The position numbers and the translations under genes were made by a program. Under the pieces are notes generated by a model. The model saw only the letters and a program-made list of their open reading frames with translations. It did not search any database and had not been told where the DNA came from. From assembly GCF_026625145.1 (NCBI RefSeq), contig NZ_CP113088.1:1839501-1903500 (forward strand): a stretch of 64,000 nt of DNA, given 5' to 3'. Of this stretch, positions 1 through 11,895 are shown piece after piece. Every line of letters begins with the position of its first letter. Positions within the stretch are counted from its first letter, which is position 1. Source of the stretch: Lacinutrix neustonica. GTDB lineage: Bacteria > Bacteroidota > Bacteroidia > Flavobacteriales > Flavobacteriaceae.

Positions 1-30
1 CCCGTTACTTAACGAAATTTAGTAAAACAA

Positions 31-58
31 AAAGCGCATTCTAATTAGAATGCGCTTT
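31..58. terminator. Bidirectional intrinsic terminator after coxA
   Basis: Perfect palindrome of two 12-nt arms (AAAGCGCATTCT and its complement) around an AATT centre, with A residues on one side and T residues on the other, so it can end transcription in both directions. It lies 28 bp beyond the coxA stop and closes the act-cox operon. Positions 1-30 show no gene. Confidence 0.85.
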
Positions 59-86
59 TTTTAAAAGTTTATAAATAAGATTTTGA

Positions 87-1878
87 CTAATGTTGTAACT
101 CTTCTTCACCTTCTTTAAGTGGCACAATTTGCGAAACAAAATCTTCGTCATGCCCAGGCTTGCTATAATCATATGCCCAACGGTGCACGTGAGGGATTTC
201 TCCTGGCCAGTTACCATGGATGTGTTCAACAGGTGTTGTCCATTCCAAAGTATTTGAGCGCCATGGATTTTGCACAGCTTTTTTTCCAAAGAACATACTG
301 TTAAAGAAGTTGTATAAAAATACAATTTGAAATACGCCTCCTATTAAAGCAAATATGGTAATCACCACATTCACATCTTGTAAATCGTCAAACAACGGGA
401 AGTTACTATTGGTATAATAACGTCTTGGCAATCCTGCCATTCCAATAAAGTGCATAGGGAAGAACACACCATAAGCACACACTGCCGTTACCCAAAAGTG
501 AACATATCCCAAATTCTTATTGAGCATGCGTCCAAACATTTTAGGAAACCAATGGTAGATTCCTGCAAACATACCGTACAGCGCAGAGATACCCATTACT
601 AAGTGAAAGTGAGCGACTACGAAATACGTATCGTGCACGTTAATATCTAAAGCACTATCCCCAAGAATGATTCCTGTTAAACCACCTGTAATGAAAGTAG
701 ACACTAAACCAATTGAAAATAGCATGGCTGGATTCATTTGGAGATTTCCTTTCCAAAGGGTAGTAATATAATTAAATGCTTTTACCGCTGATGGTATGGC
801 AATTAATAATGTTGTGAAGGTAAATACCGACCCTAAGAATGGATTCATTCCTGAGATAAACATATGGTGTCCCCAAACAATAGTAGATAAAAATGCAATC
901 GCTAAAATAGAGGCAATCATGGCACGATAACCAAAAATAGGTTTACGTGAGTTGGTTGCTATAATTTCAGAAGTAATACCTAATGCAGGTAATAATACAA
1001 TATAAACTTACGGATGTCCTAAGAACCGTGAATAAATGTTCGAACAACACTGGTGATCCCCCTTGATAATGTAAGACATCACCTTGAATAAAAATATCTG
1101 ATAAGAAAAATGAAGTACCAAAACTTCTATCCATTATTAACAATAATGCTGCAGATAATAATACTGGGAATGAAATAACGCCAATAATTGCTGTCACAAA
1201 GAATGCCCATATGGTTAAAGGTAATCTTGTCATTGACATGCCCTTTGTACGCAAATTAATTACGGTTACAATATAATTTAGAGAACCCAATAATGAAGAG
1301 GCAATAAAAATAGCCATAGAAGCCAACCACATCGTCATACCAGCTCCTGAGCCACCTTGCGCCATAGGTAAAGCACTTAACGGTGGGTAAATAGTCCATC
1401 CTGCTGCCGCTGGTCCAGCTTCAACAAAGAAAGAGAGTACCATGATAACACTAGAGATAAAAAATAACCAATAAGAAACCATATTTAAGAATCCTGAGGC
1501 CATATCTCGTGCACCAATTTGCAACGGAATTAATAGATTACTAAAGGTACCACTCAACCCTGCTGTAAGTACAAAGAATACCATAATAGTACCGTGAATG
1601 GTTACCAAGGCCAAATAAATATCGGCATCCATGACACCTTCCGGTGCCCATTTTCCCAATAAAGCTTGAAAAATAACATTTGGTTGCTCCGGCCATGCGA
1701 TTTGCATACGCATCATAAGAGACATCATCACCCCAATAACGCCCATAATAGTACCTGTTACGAGGTACTGCTTAGCAATCATTTTATGATCTTGACTAAA
1801 TATATATTTAGTTACGAATGTTTCTTTATGATGGTGACCATGATCGTCGTTTGCATGTGCTTCTACGTGTGCTGACAT
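87..1878 (-). CDS. coxA: Cytochrome c oxidase subunit I (interrupted in this copy)
   Basis: Catalytic subunit of an aa3-type oxidase in the inner membrane, reducing O2 with electrons from cytochrome c. Visible ligand motifs are TIHGTIMVFF (heme a), WGHHMF (CuB) and VAHFHLVMG (heme a3/heme a), and the multi-helix pattern is typical. The HPEVY CuB-Tyr motif falls exactly at a break. A TTACGG at 1008-1013 turns the Glu codon into a stop, and CCGTGA at 1026-1031 adds one base just before FLGHP. Restoring CCAGA at both gives a continuous protein of about 596 residues, normal for the family. It is the last gene of the actABCDEF-coxBA operon, 27 bp after coxB. The damage is probably in the sequence rather than the organism (see findings). 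Confidence 0.93.
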
Positions 1879-1905
1879 AATCTAATATCTTTTTTAATCT
1901 TTTTA

Positions 1906-2976
1906 TTAATTAAGAGAGTCTTTAAACGCTTTCTGTGTTTCCATCCAAGCGTCATATTCTTCCTGTGTTTCTACTATTATTTTCATTTGCATGTTGTAGT
2001 GTGATTTACCACAAATCTTATTACATAATAATAGGTAATCAAATTCGTAACGCTCTAAGCCCTCTTCTCCTTTTGCTACTAAAGCTTTACTTTTCTCTAT
2101 TCTTATCTCATTAATGTTTTGAACTTTGTCAATCATTTCCGGCGTTTCACGCATATCAACGGTTGTTACCGTGGGCGTAAAACCAAATTGAGTAATCATC
2201 CCAGGAACACAGTTCATCTGTGCTCTAAAGTGAGGCATATAAGCCGAGTGTAAGACATCTTGTGAACGCATTTTAAATAACACTGGTCTTCCCACAGGTA
2301 AATGCAATTCCGCCGTAATCACATCGTCTTGTGCATTTGGATCAGATTCATCTAACCCTAAAATATTAGCACGATCGATATCGATTAATCTCACGTTTGC
2401 TTTCCCTAACGTATTATCTTCACCACCATATCTAGCTTTCCAGTTAAACTGTTGTGCATATAATTCGATCACCAAAGGATCATTTTCTGTACTCACGTTC
2501 ATAATTGTGGTCCAAGTAAATAGTCCCTGAATAATTAATCCAGCTAAAACGATGACTGGAATAATGGTCCAAATCGCCTCTAATTTATTATTATCGGCAT
2601 AGAATAAGGCTTTTTTTCCTTTCTCTCCTCTGTATTTGAAGGCAAAATAATGCAATAAAAATTGCGTTACCGTTTGAACAAAGAAGATAACGATCATTGA
2701 GATGATCATTAAATTATCGATGCCTGGTCCATGCTCAGAAGCAGAATTAGACATTAATGGAAAATCGCCAAACATAACAAAGCACATGATGGTTATGACA
2801 TAAATGAAGATTAAAAAACCTAACATTAAATAACCATTAATCTTGTTGTCTTGGTCATTAGCTACTTGACTGTTACTCTCGGCTGTTTTGCTTTGAGTTA
2901 AATCGAATATCTTAACCATTTGCCATATGGCAACGAATATGAATACTAAAACTAAAATTGATAATAAAGCCGTCAT
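1906..2976 (-). CDS. coxB: Cytochrome c oxidase subunit II
   Basis: Subunit II (356 residues) carries the CuA centre that takes electrons from cytochrome c or directly from complex III. The N-terminus has an extra membrane helix (MTALLSILVLVFIFVAIW) before the usual pair of helices, as in other Bacteroidota. The periplasmic cupredoxin domain has QDVLHSAYMPHF (first His ligand) and the CuA loop CNKICGKSHYNM (Cys-x3-Cys-x3-His-x2-Met). There is no CxxCH, so no fused cytochrome c domain. It lies between actF and coxA in the same direction, consistent with an ACIII-oxidase supercomplex. Reading frame intact. Confidence 0.95.
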   Translation of the reverse strand: MTALLSILVLVFIFVAIWQMVKIFDLTQSKTAESNSQVANDQDNKINGYLMLGFLIFIYVITIMCFVMFGDFPLMSNSASEHGPGIDNLMIISMIVIFFVQTVTQFLLHYFAFKYRGEKGKKALFYADNNKLEAIWTIIPVIVLAGLIIQGLFTWTTIMNVSTENDPLVIELYAQQFNWKARYGGEDNTLGKANVRLIDIDRANILGLDESDPNAQDDVITAELHLPVGRPVLFKMRSQDVLHSAYMPHFRAQMNCVPGMITQFGFTPTVTTVDMRETPEMIDKVQNINEIRIEKSKALVAKGEEGLERYEFDYLLLCNKICGKSHYNMQMKIIVETQEEYDAWMETQKAFKDSLN

Positions 2977-3009
2977 TGTTGTCGTTCTTCTTTATTTAAT
3001 TGTTTCTTA

Positions 3010-4519
3010 TTAATAATGGAAATGTTCGCTTTCTTTTACAAAAGGATTACGTGTTGGCTCTAATGGCGCTTTAGTAAGTGCTGTGAAGACAATGAAAATA
3101 AATAATCCTGCAAAAAATAACATAGAACATATTTCACGGTATTCCTATGTACCATTGGTCACCAACCGTCGCTGGCATAATCATATTAAATATATCTATA
3201 TAGTGCCCTGCTAATATAACGATACCTGCCATTACAACGAACCATGGTACGCGCTTGTAATCGCTATTCATTAAAATTAAAAATGGGAAGATAAAGTTCA
3301 TCGCCACCATTCCGAAAAATAGTAATTTATAATCTTCAATACGTGTTACAAAATACGTGACCTCTTCTCGGAATGTTAGAATACCAAATTAACATGAATT
3401 GTGAGAACCATAAATACGTCCAGAATATACTAAAACCAAACATGAATTTAGCTAAATCATGTAAATGACTATCATTCACTTTAGGAAGCAATCCTATGCT
3501 TTTTAGATATATTGTAATGAGTGCTATTACTGTAATACCACAAACCAACATACCTGCTAAAACATACCAACCAAATAAAGTAGAGAACCAGTGTGGATCT
3601 ACACTCATAATCCAATCCCATGACATGACAGACTCCGTATAAATAAAGAACACTAAGAAGGCCGCCGAGATACGAAACGTCTTTTTAAAGTTTTTATTAT
3701 CGTTTGCTTTATCCTGAGCTATAGAGAATTTTCTAGCATAATAGCGATATAAACTCCACCCTGCAATAAATACCAAGCCTCTAATTAGGAATCCCCAAAT
3801 ATTCAACCACCCAGTTTTGCCTTGAATTAACTTATCATGCGCTACTACTTCGGATCCATCCAAACAAAAATGTTATAATGACCAATAAAGTTAGAAAGTG
3901 CAGCAATTAATAATACAATTAAAGCACCTGGAAGTAAGTAAGCGGTTATGCCTTCCATGACTCTCAAAACTAATGGGGACCAACCTGCCTGTGAGGCATA
4001 TTGTATGGCGTAAAACGCTAATACCCCTAAAGAAATCATAAAGAAAAAGAAAGCCGCAATGTAAAAGGCAGACCAAGGTCTATTGTGCATCGCATGGTAT
4101 ACGTGTTCTGCGTGCGCATCCGGATTGTGTGCTTCGTGTGCTTCATCATCTGTAGCGCCATGCGTATTAGTATCATGTGCATTATCCGAATGATCTGTAT
4201 CTCCAGCGACTATATGTGCCTCCGTTTCCATGACATGCTCGTCTGTTTCTAAAACATGATCCTCCGTTTCCATGACATCCGACTCCGTTTCCACGACATC
4301 CGATTCTGTTTCCACCACATGTGCCTCTGTTTCCATTTCGTGAGCGCCCTCAACATGAGTAGCGTCCCCATGACCACCGTGTTCATTTTCTTCAGCAAGC
4401 ATTGTTTTTACTTCTTCTAATGTTTTATTAGAAGCGATAAAACCATAGCCCACTCCTAATGCTCCTACAAGCATTAAAATGATAGCTGTTAATCTTAGTC
4501 TGTTTGAAATTGTATACAT
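3010..4519 (-). CDS. actF: Alternative complex III subunit ActF (interrupted in this copy)
   Basis: NrfD/PolysulfideReductase-like integral membrane subunit of the quinol:cytochrome c oxidoreductase ACIII. It starts MYTISNRLRLTAI with a first helix, followed by a long acidic His-rich insertion (about residues 45-130), then about ten membrane helices. Three breaks at CCAGA sites split it: CTTCGG at 3848-3853 after FVWMDP, TCTCGG at 3366-3371 after WYSNIP, and TTCACGG at 3133-3139 after QWYIGIP. Repair gives about 502 residues ending SEHFHYY. Shift arithmetic (+1, +1, -1) restores the triplet count exactly. Without repair the conserved C-terminal helices are lost, so the gene is probably intact in the cell. 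Confidence 0.9.
4221..4340 (-). repeat. 21-bp tandem repeats inside actF
   Basis: Five to six degenerate 21-bp units encode a seven-residue repeat of the type V-x-E-T-E/D-x-H/D (for example HVVETES, DVVETES, DVMETED, HVLETDE, HVMETEA). They are followed by a further His/Asp/Glu-rich stretch to about residue 145. The segment lies between the first and second membrane helices of ActF. Repeats of this sort change copy number easily. Confidence 0.75.
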
Positions 4520-4545
4520 ATCTATATATAAACTTTATCTAAATC

Positions 4546-5103
4546 TTATTTTTCTAATTCTGCTTTCAACTTCATTACGTAAGCGACTACTTGCCAACGC
4601 TCTTCTTCGCTTAGTTGATTTGCATATGATCCCATGGCGTTCTTTCCATAATAAATGGTATGGTATACAGAACCCTCAGTAATCGCGCGACCAACATCAT
4701 CATACCCTGGTACACCAAGTATTTTCTCCCGTTGCACTAACTTTCCTTGTCCGTTTCCTTTATTACCGTGACATATGGCACAGTAAATAGCATATAAAGG
4801 TCCACCTTTTTCATAATCTACTTGAGTAGAATCTAATGGACTATTAAAAGCTTCTTTAGCTTCATTATAACCTTCTGTAGTATTTGCTATGTCAAAAGGG
4901 GTGTAGCCTCTAGGTATCGAGCCTTCTGCCGGCAACCTTGCTTCCATATCACCTGGCAAAAACTCAACTTCTTGATAGGCTTCATAGGCCACAGACTTGT
5001 ACATGTTTGGCATGTATTCGTAATTAGGTCTTGAATCCTTTTTACAAGATGCAAAAGAGATAAGTACTACGGCTAATATTGTTATGTTAAAAATACTTTT
5101 CAT
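4546..5103 (-). CDS. actE: Alternative complex III monoheme cytochrome c subunit ActE
   Basis: Lipoprotein cytochrome c (185 residues) of ACIII, which carries electrons at the periplasmic face. The N-terminal hydrophobic segment ends in the lipobox SFASC, so the protein should be lipid-anchored. One heme-binding motif, CAICH, is at about residue 111. A distal Met is likely within NAMGSY near residue 156. The position between actD and actF is the standard act gene order. Reading frame intact; start is the ATG 9 bp after the actD stop. Confidence 0.92.
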   Translation of the reverse strand: MKSIFNITILAVVLISFASCKKDSRPNYEYMPNMYKSVAYEAYQEVEFLPGDMEARLPAEGSIPRGYTPFDIANTTEGYNEAKEAFNSPLDSTQVDYEKGGPLYAIYCAICHGNKGNGQGKLVQREKILGVPGYDDVGRAITEGSVYHTIYYGKNAMGSYANQLSEEERWQVVAYVMKLKAELEK

Positions 5104-5112
5104 TGTGTATAA

Positions 5113-5643
5113 TTAATGCGTATTATCTACTACGTTTATTTCAACTGCACCAGTTTGTGATAATATATCGTGCAATTCTTTTTCGTTTCCATGAATGGCG
5201 ATTTCCATTAAAAAATGATCATCTGTTGTTCTAGGATCTGGATTTTCAGCTTTTTTAAAGGGCCACATTCTACTACGTAAGTAAAATGTGATGACCATTA
5301 AGTGAGCTGCAAAAAACACCGTTAGCTCAAACATGATAGGCACAAAGGCTGGCATGTTTTCTAAATAGCTAAAACTTGGTTTACCACCAATGTTTTGCGG
5401 CCAATCTTCAATCATAATGAAATCCATCATTAAAACTGCCACAGCTAACCCTACACAACCATACATAAATGATGCGATTGCAATACGTGTTGGCGCTAAT
5501 CCCATAGCCTTATCTAGTCCGTGAACTGGAAATGGCGTATATATTTCTTCAATGTGAAATCTTTCAGCTTTTACCTTTTTAACGGCAGCCATTAAGACAT
5601 CGTCATCGTTATAAATAGCGTGAATTACTTTTGAAGCTTCCAT
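5113..5643 (-). CDS. actD: Alternative complex III subunit ActD (DUF3341)
   Basis: Small membrane subunit of ACIII (176 residues), DUF3341 family. The N-terminal half is soluble with the family-typical segment IEEIYTPFPVHGLDKAMGL. Two transmembrane helices follow (IASFMYGCVGLAVAVLM and FVPIMFELTVFFAAHL), then a short soluble tail with DDHFLMEIA. It has no cofactor motif, as expected. It starts 9 bp after the end of actC and precedes actE. Frame intact. Confidence 0.92.
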   Translation of the reverse strand: MEASKVIHAIYNDDDVLMAAVKKVKAERFHIEEIYTPFPVHGLDKAMGLAPTRIAIASFMYGCVGLAVAVLMMDFIMIEDWPQNIGGKPSFSYLENMPAFVPIMFELTVFFAAHLMVITFYLRSRMWPFKKAENPDPRTTDDHFLMEIAIHGNEKELHDILSQTGAVEINVVDNTH

Positions 5644-5652
5644 ATGCTACTT

Positions 5653-7384
5653 TTAGTTTATTAAATTTTTAGCTTGTCCGGACCAATCATCAGCCTCTGC
5701 CCTTCCTGGGAACGCACCTGTGATTTCGTCAAACAATGTATATTCTCTATGTGTCATTTTACTTACCTGCGCGAAAGTAAAGATACCAATGCTATTAAGG
5801 GTTGCTTCCGTTTCAGGATCTATTCCATTAATTTTAGTAAGGTCGTCAGCGGTTTGAATGGCTGGATCAAAGGTACCCAAGCTTTCTAATAAACCACTTA
5901 TTTTTGTATCGTCTGTAGCAAACGTTGGTGTTAATGTGGTCTCCTCGTTTAATTGATAAACAGACGTTCTATTATCGGCCCCAGTTCCTACCAAACTATC
6001 GCCTCTTTCTCTGATGTTTTTATAACGCTGTCCGAGAAGATTTTAAAATGGTTTTAACCTCTGCTTGGGCGATTACTGGAAATGTTCTTGAGTATAATAA
6101 GAATAATACGAAGAAGAACCCAATAGTTCCAATAAAAATTCCAATATCGACAAATGTTGGTGAAAACATGGTCCATGAAGATGGTAAATAATCTCTGTGT
6201 AATGAGGTTACAATAATAACGAAACGCTCAAACCACATCCCTATGTTTACTACAATTGAAATAGCAAATGAGAACATAATACTGGTACGTAATTTTTTAA
6301 ACCACATAAATTGTGGTGAAAACACGTTACAAGACATCATGGCCCAATAAGCCCACCAGTAAGGTCCTGTTGCTCTATTTAAGAAGGCATATTGTTCGTA
6401 TTCTACTCCGTAATACCAAGCTACAAATAACTCAGTAATATAAGCTACCCCTACTATAGAACCCGTAATCATGATAACGATGTTCATTAACTCGATATGC
6501 TGCACTGTGATATAATCTTCAAGACTACATACTTTTCTCATTATGATAAGCAGTGTATTCACCATAGCAAATCCGGAAAATACGGCACCTGCCACAAAAT
6601 ATGGAGGGAAGATCGTGGTATGCCATCCTGGTATTACTGAGGTTGCGAAATCGAAAGATACAATCGTGTGAACCGAAAGCACTAAGGGTGTTGCCAAACC
6701 AGCAAGAACCAATGACACCTCTTCAAAACGTTGCCAATCTTTAGCACGCCCCGACCAACCAAAACTAAGTAAGCTGTAAATTTTCTTTTGAAACGGTCTA
6801 ATAGCTCTATCTCTAAGCATTGCAAAATCAGGTAATAAACCAGTCCACCGGAATACTAATGATACCGATAAATAGGTTGAAATTGCAAATACATCCCACA
6901 GTAGTGGAGAGTTAAAGTTTACCCAAAGCGATCCAAATTGGTTTGGAATGGGTAATACCCAATACGCTAACCAGGGACGTCCCATGTGGATAATAGGGAA
7001 TAATCCCGCTTGTACTACTGAGAAAATGGTCATTGCTTCAGCAGAACGGTTAATTGCCATTCTCCATTTTTGACGGAAGAGTAATAGTACTGCAGAAATA
7101 AGTGTTCCTGCGTGACCAATACCAACCCACCAAACGAAGTTAGTAATATCCCAAGCCCAACCAACGGTCTTGTTCAATCCCCAAGTTCCAATACCAGTAG
7201 ATACTGTATAAATAATACAACCAATTCCCCAAAGAAAAGCAAGCAATGCGATTGAAAAAACAATCCACCATTGTTTGTTGGCTTTTCCTTCTACAGGCGC
7301 AGCGATATCTACGGTTACATCGTGATACGATTTTTCGCCTGTAACTAAAGGTCTTCTAATAGGTGCTTCGTAATGAGACGCCAT
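5653..7384 (-). CDS. actC: Alternative complex III quinone-site subunit ActC with C-terminal helix-hairpin-helix extension (interrupted)
   Basis: NrfD-family integral membrane subunit thought to hold the quinol site of ACIII. From MASHYEAPIRRPL there are about ten transmembrane helices up to about residue 440. In this copy the frame ends early after ILKSS because CCGAGA at 6032-6037 replaces an expected CCAGA (TCTGG on the coding strand). Repair joins it to a 113-codon frame, giving about 576 residues. The extension contains LTKINGIDPETEATLNSIGIFTF, a helix-hairpin-helix motif, and a Trp-containing end (ADDWSGQAKNL) as in small Bacteroidota HhH proteins. The extension ends 9 bp before actD, so it is not an independent gene with its own start. 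Confidence 0.88.
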
Positions 7385-7418
7385 AATCCTTTTATAATTG
7401 TTCGTTAATTAATCCTTT

Positions 7419-10400
7419 TTATGCTTTCGTGTTTCTCACTTTAGTATGGTACTGAACATTCGGTTTAGTACCCACACTTTCTAATAAATGATACATACGA
7501 TCGTCTTTTAAAAGTTTTGCAACTTTACTTCCTTTATCGTTAATATCTCCAAAACTCATTGCTCCATTGCTACAAGCAGAAGAACATGCGGTTTCAAATT
7601 CACCATCTTTAATTTCACGTCCATCGCGTTTGGCGTCTAAAATTGTTTTTTGTGTTTTTTGAATACACATAGAACATTTTTCCATCACACCACGAGAACG
7701 CACCGTTACATCCGGATTGATTACCATACGCCCTAAATCGTCGTTCATGTAATAATCAAACTCGTCATTCCCATTATATAAGAACCAGTTGAAACGTCTT
7801 ACTTTATACGGACAGTTGTTAGCACAATATCTAGTACCTACACAACGGTTATACGCCATATGGTTTTGACCTTGACGCCCGTGTGATGTTGCCGCTACAG
7901 GACAAACTGTTTCACATGGTGCATGGTTACAGTGCTGACACATAACAGGTTGGAAAGCGACTTGTGGGTTGTCTGCAGCAATTTCCATTTCTCCAAATCC
8001 ACCTAGAGAACCATTGTCTCCAAATAAACCCGAGAATCCTTCTTTTTTCTCATCATCTTCCGTAAACGTGTCTTCAGATGAATAATATCTATCAATACGC
8101 AACCAGTGCATGTCACGGCTACGACGAATTTCTTCTTTACCAACGACTGGCACATTGTTTTCAGCATGACAAGCAATAACACAAGCACCACAACCGGTAC
8201 ACGCGTTAAGATCTATTGCTAAGTTGAAGTGATGTCCTATTGAACGATCAAATTCATCCCATAAATCTACTTCGGAGACGTCACTGCGACTTCTTCATGG
8301 TTTAAAGATACCGTTGGAACCGCATTCCAAACCGACTTATCTTTCGTATTGAAAACCTCTAATGTTGTTTCCTTAATGATGTCTCCACGACCCATTAATG
8401 TGTTTTGTAACTGCACACAAGCAAATTCGTGTAAACCTGCTGCTTTTTTAACCGTTACGTTTTGTATATTATTGAAATTCTGATATAATGGATACCCATT
8501 AACACCCGTTTTCATTTCTTCTTTTAACCCCGCTGTTCTACCAAAACCAAGTGCCAATCCTACAGACCCTTTAGCCTGACCTGGCTGAATGATGACAGGA
8601 ACAGTTACCGTTTTACCGTTTACAGTAATATCAGCATAACTACCATTTAAAGCACCTGTAGCTTCATGTTCATTTACCAATTCTAATGTTTTAGCATCAG
8701 CTGCAGAAACGGTTAAGTAGTTATCCCAAGAGGTTCTTGTAATTGGATCTGGAAATTCCTGTAACCATGGGTTGTTGGCTTGTTGACCATCTCCCATACC
8801 AACTTTAGTATATAAAGTCAATTCCATACCTTTAGAACTCGCACTCGCTGCTAAAGCGGCCGCAGCATTCCCTGAAGGTGTTTCAACCGTTTCCTCTGTA
8901 GATACTTCTTCTTCAGTTAATGCAACGACTGCCGTTGTTGAAAAAGAACCATCATGTAAGGCTTGATTGAAAGACTGTCCGTCAAGGATAGACTCATTCC
9001 ATAAGGTTTTTATATAGTCTGAATATTTCGTATCATTTTCAGTCCACTTTAATAACGCATCTTGAAATTGTTGCGTATTAAATAATGGACGAATCGTTGG
9101 TTGAATTAACCCAAAGTGTCCTTTTTTCAATTCTACATCTCCCCAAGATTCTAAATAATGAGGGGTTGCAGCAATATATTGAGAAGCTGAAGCCGTCTCA
9201 TCGGCTTTCATTGAAAAGGCAATAGATAATCCTGTTTGTTTCAATCCTTCAGAAAACTCTGAAGCATTTGGCAACGTATATAGCGGGTTAACACCAGCCA
9301 TAATAACAGCACCTACCTTACCTGCTTTCATATCTTCAACTAAGGTCATGACTGCATTATCATTACCTTGTCTTGTTTTTATAGGTTTTTCAGGATTAAA
9401 AGCCTTACTGTTTAACGCTTCGTTAATCTCTAAAACTACGGTTTGTGCATTGACATCTTGAATTCCAGTAACCACAACACCAGCACTTCCTGCTTTTCTT
9501 AATTCTGAAGCGGCATCCTGAACAGCTTTATCTATTGCTGGTGGCAAACTTCCTGAGAAAGCACTTCCAACTATTAAACTGTGTAATTTAGCTAAGGCTA
9601 ATTTTTGCTGACTCGGTGTGATAGGCACACGTTTGTCTGCATTAGCTCCGGCTAGTGACATGTTTGATTCAAATTGGATATGACGAGACATTCTTCCCTT
9701 TGTAGGAATACGTCCTTGTGAATACCCCGTATCAAAACCACCTCCTTGCCAATCCCCTAAGAAATCAGCTCCAAAAGCCACAATAGTAGAAGCTGTTGAA
9801 AATTCGTAATCTGCTAAACCACGTTCACCATATTTTGCTTGAAACGCATCTAACGCAGCAGATTCTGAAACCGCATCATAAACGACGTGATTTACAGTGG
9901 TGTATTTTTCTTTGAATTCTGCAATCAATTTATTAGTCGATGGACTCGCAAAGGTTTGTGTTAATAACACAATTTGTCTGCCATCTGCACTGAACGTTTT
10001 TAATTGCTCACCCGTTTCTCTATAAAAGCGCTCCCAAGAAATGGCTGTTTTACCCTTTACAGGCTCTTGAACCCTTGTACTATCATACAAGCCTAAAACT
10101 GAAGCATTCATTCTTGCATTGGCACCACCATCTGTAGCTGCTAATGCATTATTTTCAATTTTAATGGGACGACCTTCTCGAGTTTTTACTAAAACACTTC
10201 CAAAATCAAAACCATCTGCAATGGTTGTTGCATAATAATTGGCAACACCAGGAATAATACGATCTGGTTGTACTACATATGGAATTGACTTAATCACTGG
10301 GCCTTCACAGGCTGCTAATGAAGCAGCTGCTGTACTAAAACCAACGTACTTTAAGAAATCACGACGTGTTGTTGACGACCCCTCTAAAGTTTCCTTATTA

Positions 10401-10516
10401 CCTAAGAACTCCTCCGTTGGAATTTCGTTAACAAACTCGTTTTGTTTTAGCGTCTCAACAATAGAACTATCTTTTAGCTCCTCAACACTTTTCCAGTATT
10501 TCTTGTTTGATGACAT
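7419..10516 (-). CDS. actB: Alternative complex III iron-sulfur/molybdopterin-like subunit ActB (interrupted)
   Basis: Large periplasmic subunit of ACIII. The N-terminus has a twin-arginine signal (RRDFLKYVGF at about residue 52) followed by LAACEG, a possible lipobox. Residues 90-740 resemble the molybdopterin oxidoreductase fold, which in ActB carries no molybdenum cofactor. The C-terminal part is ferredoxin-like with several 4-Cys clusters: CTGCGACVIACH, CQHCNHAPCETVCP, CVGTRYCANNCP and CSMC/CSSACS. The frame is broken at 8271-8275 (TTCGG where TTCTGG is expected), between TSP and EVDLWDEFDR. Repair yields about 1032 residues, the usual size of fused ActB. It is followed by actC and preceded by actA. 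Confidence 0.93.
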
Positions 10517-10603
10517 ATTATATAATTGAATTACTTCTTAATTTATTTTTATTTTCCCTTAATGAGATTCCCATGGTTATGGGAAGTACTAAAAAACTAG
10601 TGT

Positions 10604-11895
10604 TTAGTAATGACACTTACCACATTCTAACCCTCCCATTTGGGCGGCTGTTAATTCCTCAACACCATACTTTTTAGATAACTGCTCGTGAATTTTAGTA
10701 TAGTATTCGTTGTCTTTAACTTTTACATTGGTTTCACGGTGACAGTTAATACACCAACCCATCGTTAATGGCGCGTATTGATACATCACTTCCATTTCCT
10801 CTACTGGTCCATGACAGGTTTGACATTCTACCCCAGCAACAGTAACGTGCTGTGAGTGATTAAAATAAGCAAAGTCTCGGCAAGTTATGAATTCGAGTCC
10901 ATTTAACGGGCTTGGTATCTCCTGTGTATTTTTGTTCGGCATCATCCCAACCTACGGCTGCGTATAGCTTCTTGATTTCACCATCGTAAAAGGCCTTGCT
11001 GTATTACGGCGTTGCTGTAGCTTCAGCAACTTCATAAATTGACTTGTGACAATTCATACAAATATTTAATGAAGGGATTCCGGAGTGCTTAGAGACACGT
11101 GCAGACGAGTGACAATATTTACAATCAATACCATTATCTCCAGCATGAATTCTATGCGAGTAGTGAATTTCCTGTACAGGTTCGTACCCTTGATTTACGC
11201 CAACTTGCATAAAATAGCCGTACACGAAGTAACCTGCTGCTAACAAGAAAAATATAGCCGTCACCAAAACTAAGAATTGGTTTTGAACAAACGCTTTCAG
11301 ATTGGAGTCCTTTTAGAGGCTTGATTAAGCTCAACCCCTTTTTCATCTGCAAAACGACGTAGCGTTTTATTTACTAAAACCAACGCGCCTGCTAACAATG
11401 CAAACAACAAGGCTAAAGCTCCAAGAATTAAAGTGTTTGACGCTCCATCGTTCGAAGGATTAGCATCTACTCCCGTAACCGCTGCCGGTGTTGGCGGTGT
11501 TGCTGGCGCTGCTGCTGTATAAGCTAATATGTTATCGATATCGGTGTTTGAGAACTGCGGAAACGCAGTCATAGCCGTACCATTGTACTCATTGTAAATT
11601 TTTACAGCGTAAGCATCGCCGATTTGATCATGCCAGCACTATTCTTAATCCATGTGTAAAGCCATTCTCTATCTAAACCTTCCTCTTCCGATAAACGCGT
11701 CTCAACATTTGCTAATGCAGGCCCGGTCATTTTTTTATCTAATTTATGACAAGATGCACAATTGGTGTTGAATAAAGCTTTACCTAACACGGCATCGCCT
11801 TCCTGAGCTGAAAGAGAAGTAGAAAACGCTAATAAAAAAATTAAGCTTAAATGAAGAATGCTAACGCCTAATTTGCGGTGAATCACCTGTTTCAT
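10604..11895 (-). CDS. actA: Alternative complex III multiheme cytochrome c subunit ActA (interrupted)
   Basis: Multiheme cytochrome subunit of ACIII. After a signal peptide the N-terminal domain has one heme site (CASCH). A transmembrane helix (LILGALALLFALLAGALV) and a second one follow, then five more sites: CKYCH, CMNCH, CQTCH, CINCH and CGKCH. The copy is cut into four frames at CCAGA sites: 11619-11622, 11295-11301, 11004-11009 and 10875-10880. Repairing all four gives about 430 residues. I choose the ATG at 11895 (MKQVIHRKLG) because it opens directly into the signal peptide; an upstream in-frame ATG at 11940 would add 15 residues. It is the first gene of the act-cox operon. Confidence 0.9.

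Noticed and set aside
5653..5994. Independent HhH gene between actC and actD
   Set aside because: After CCAGA repair it is continuous with actC, and no start codon with its own spacing is evident.
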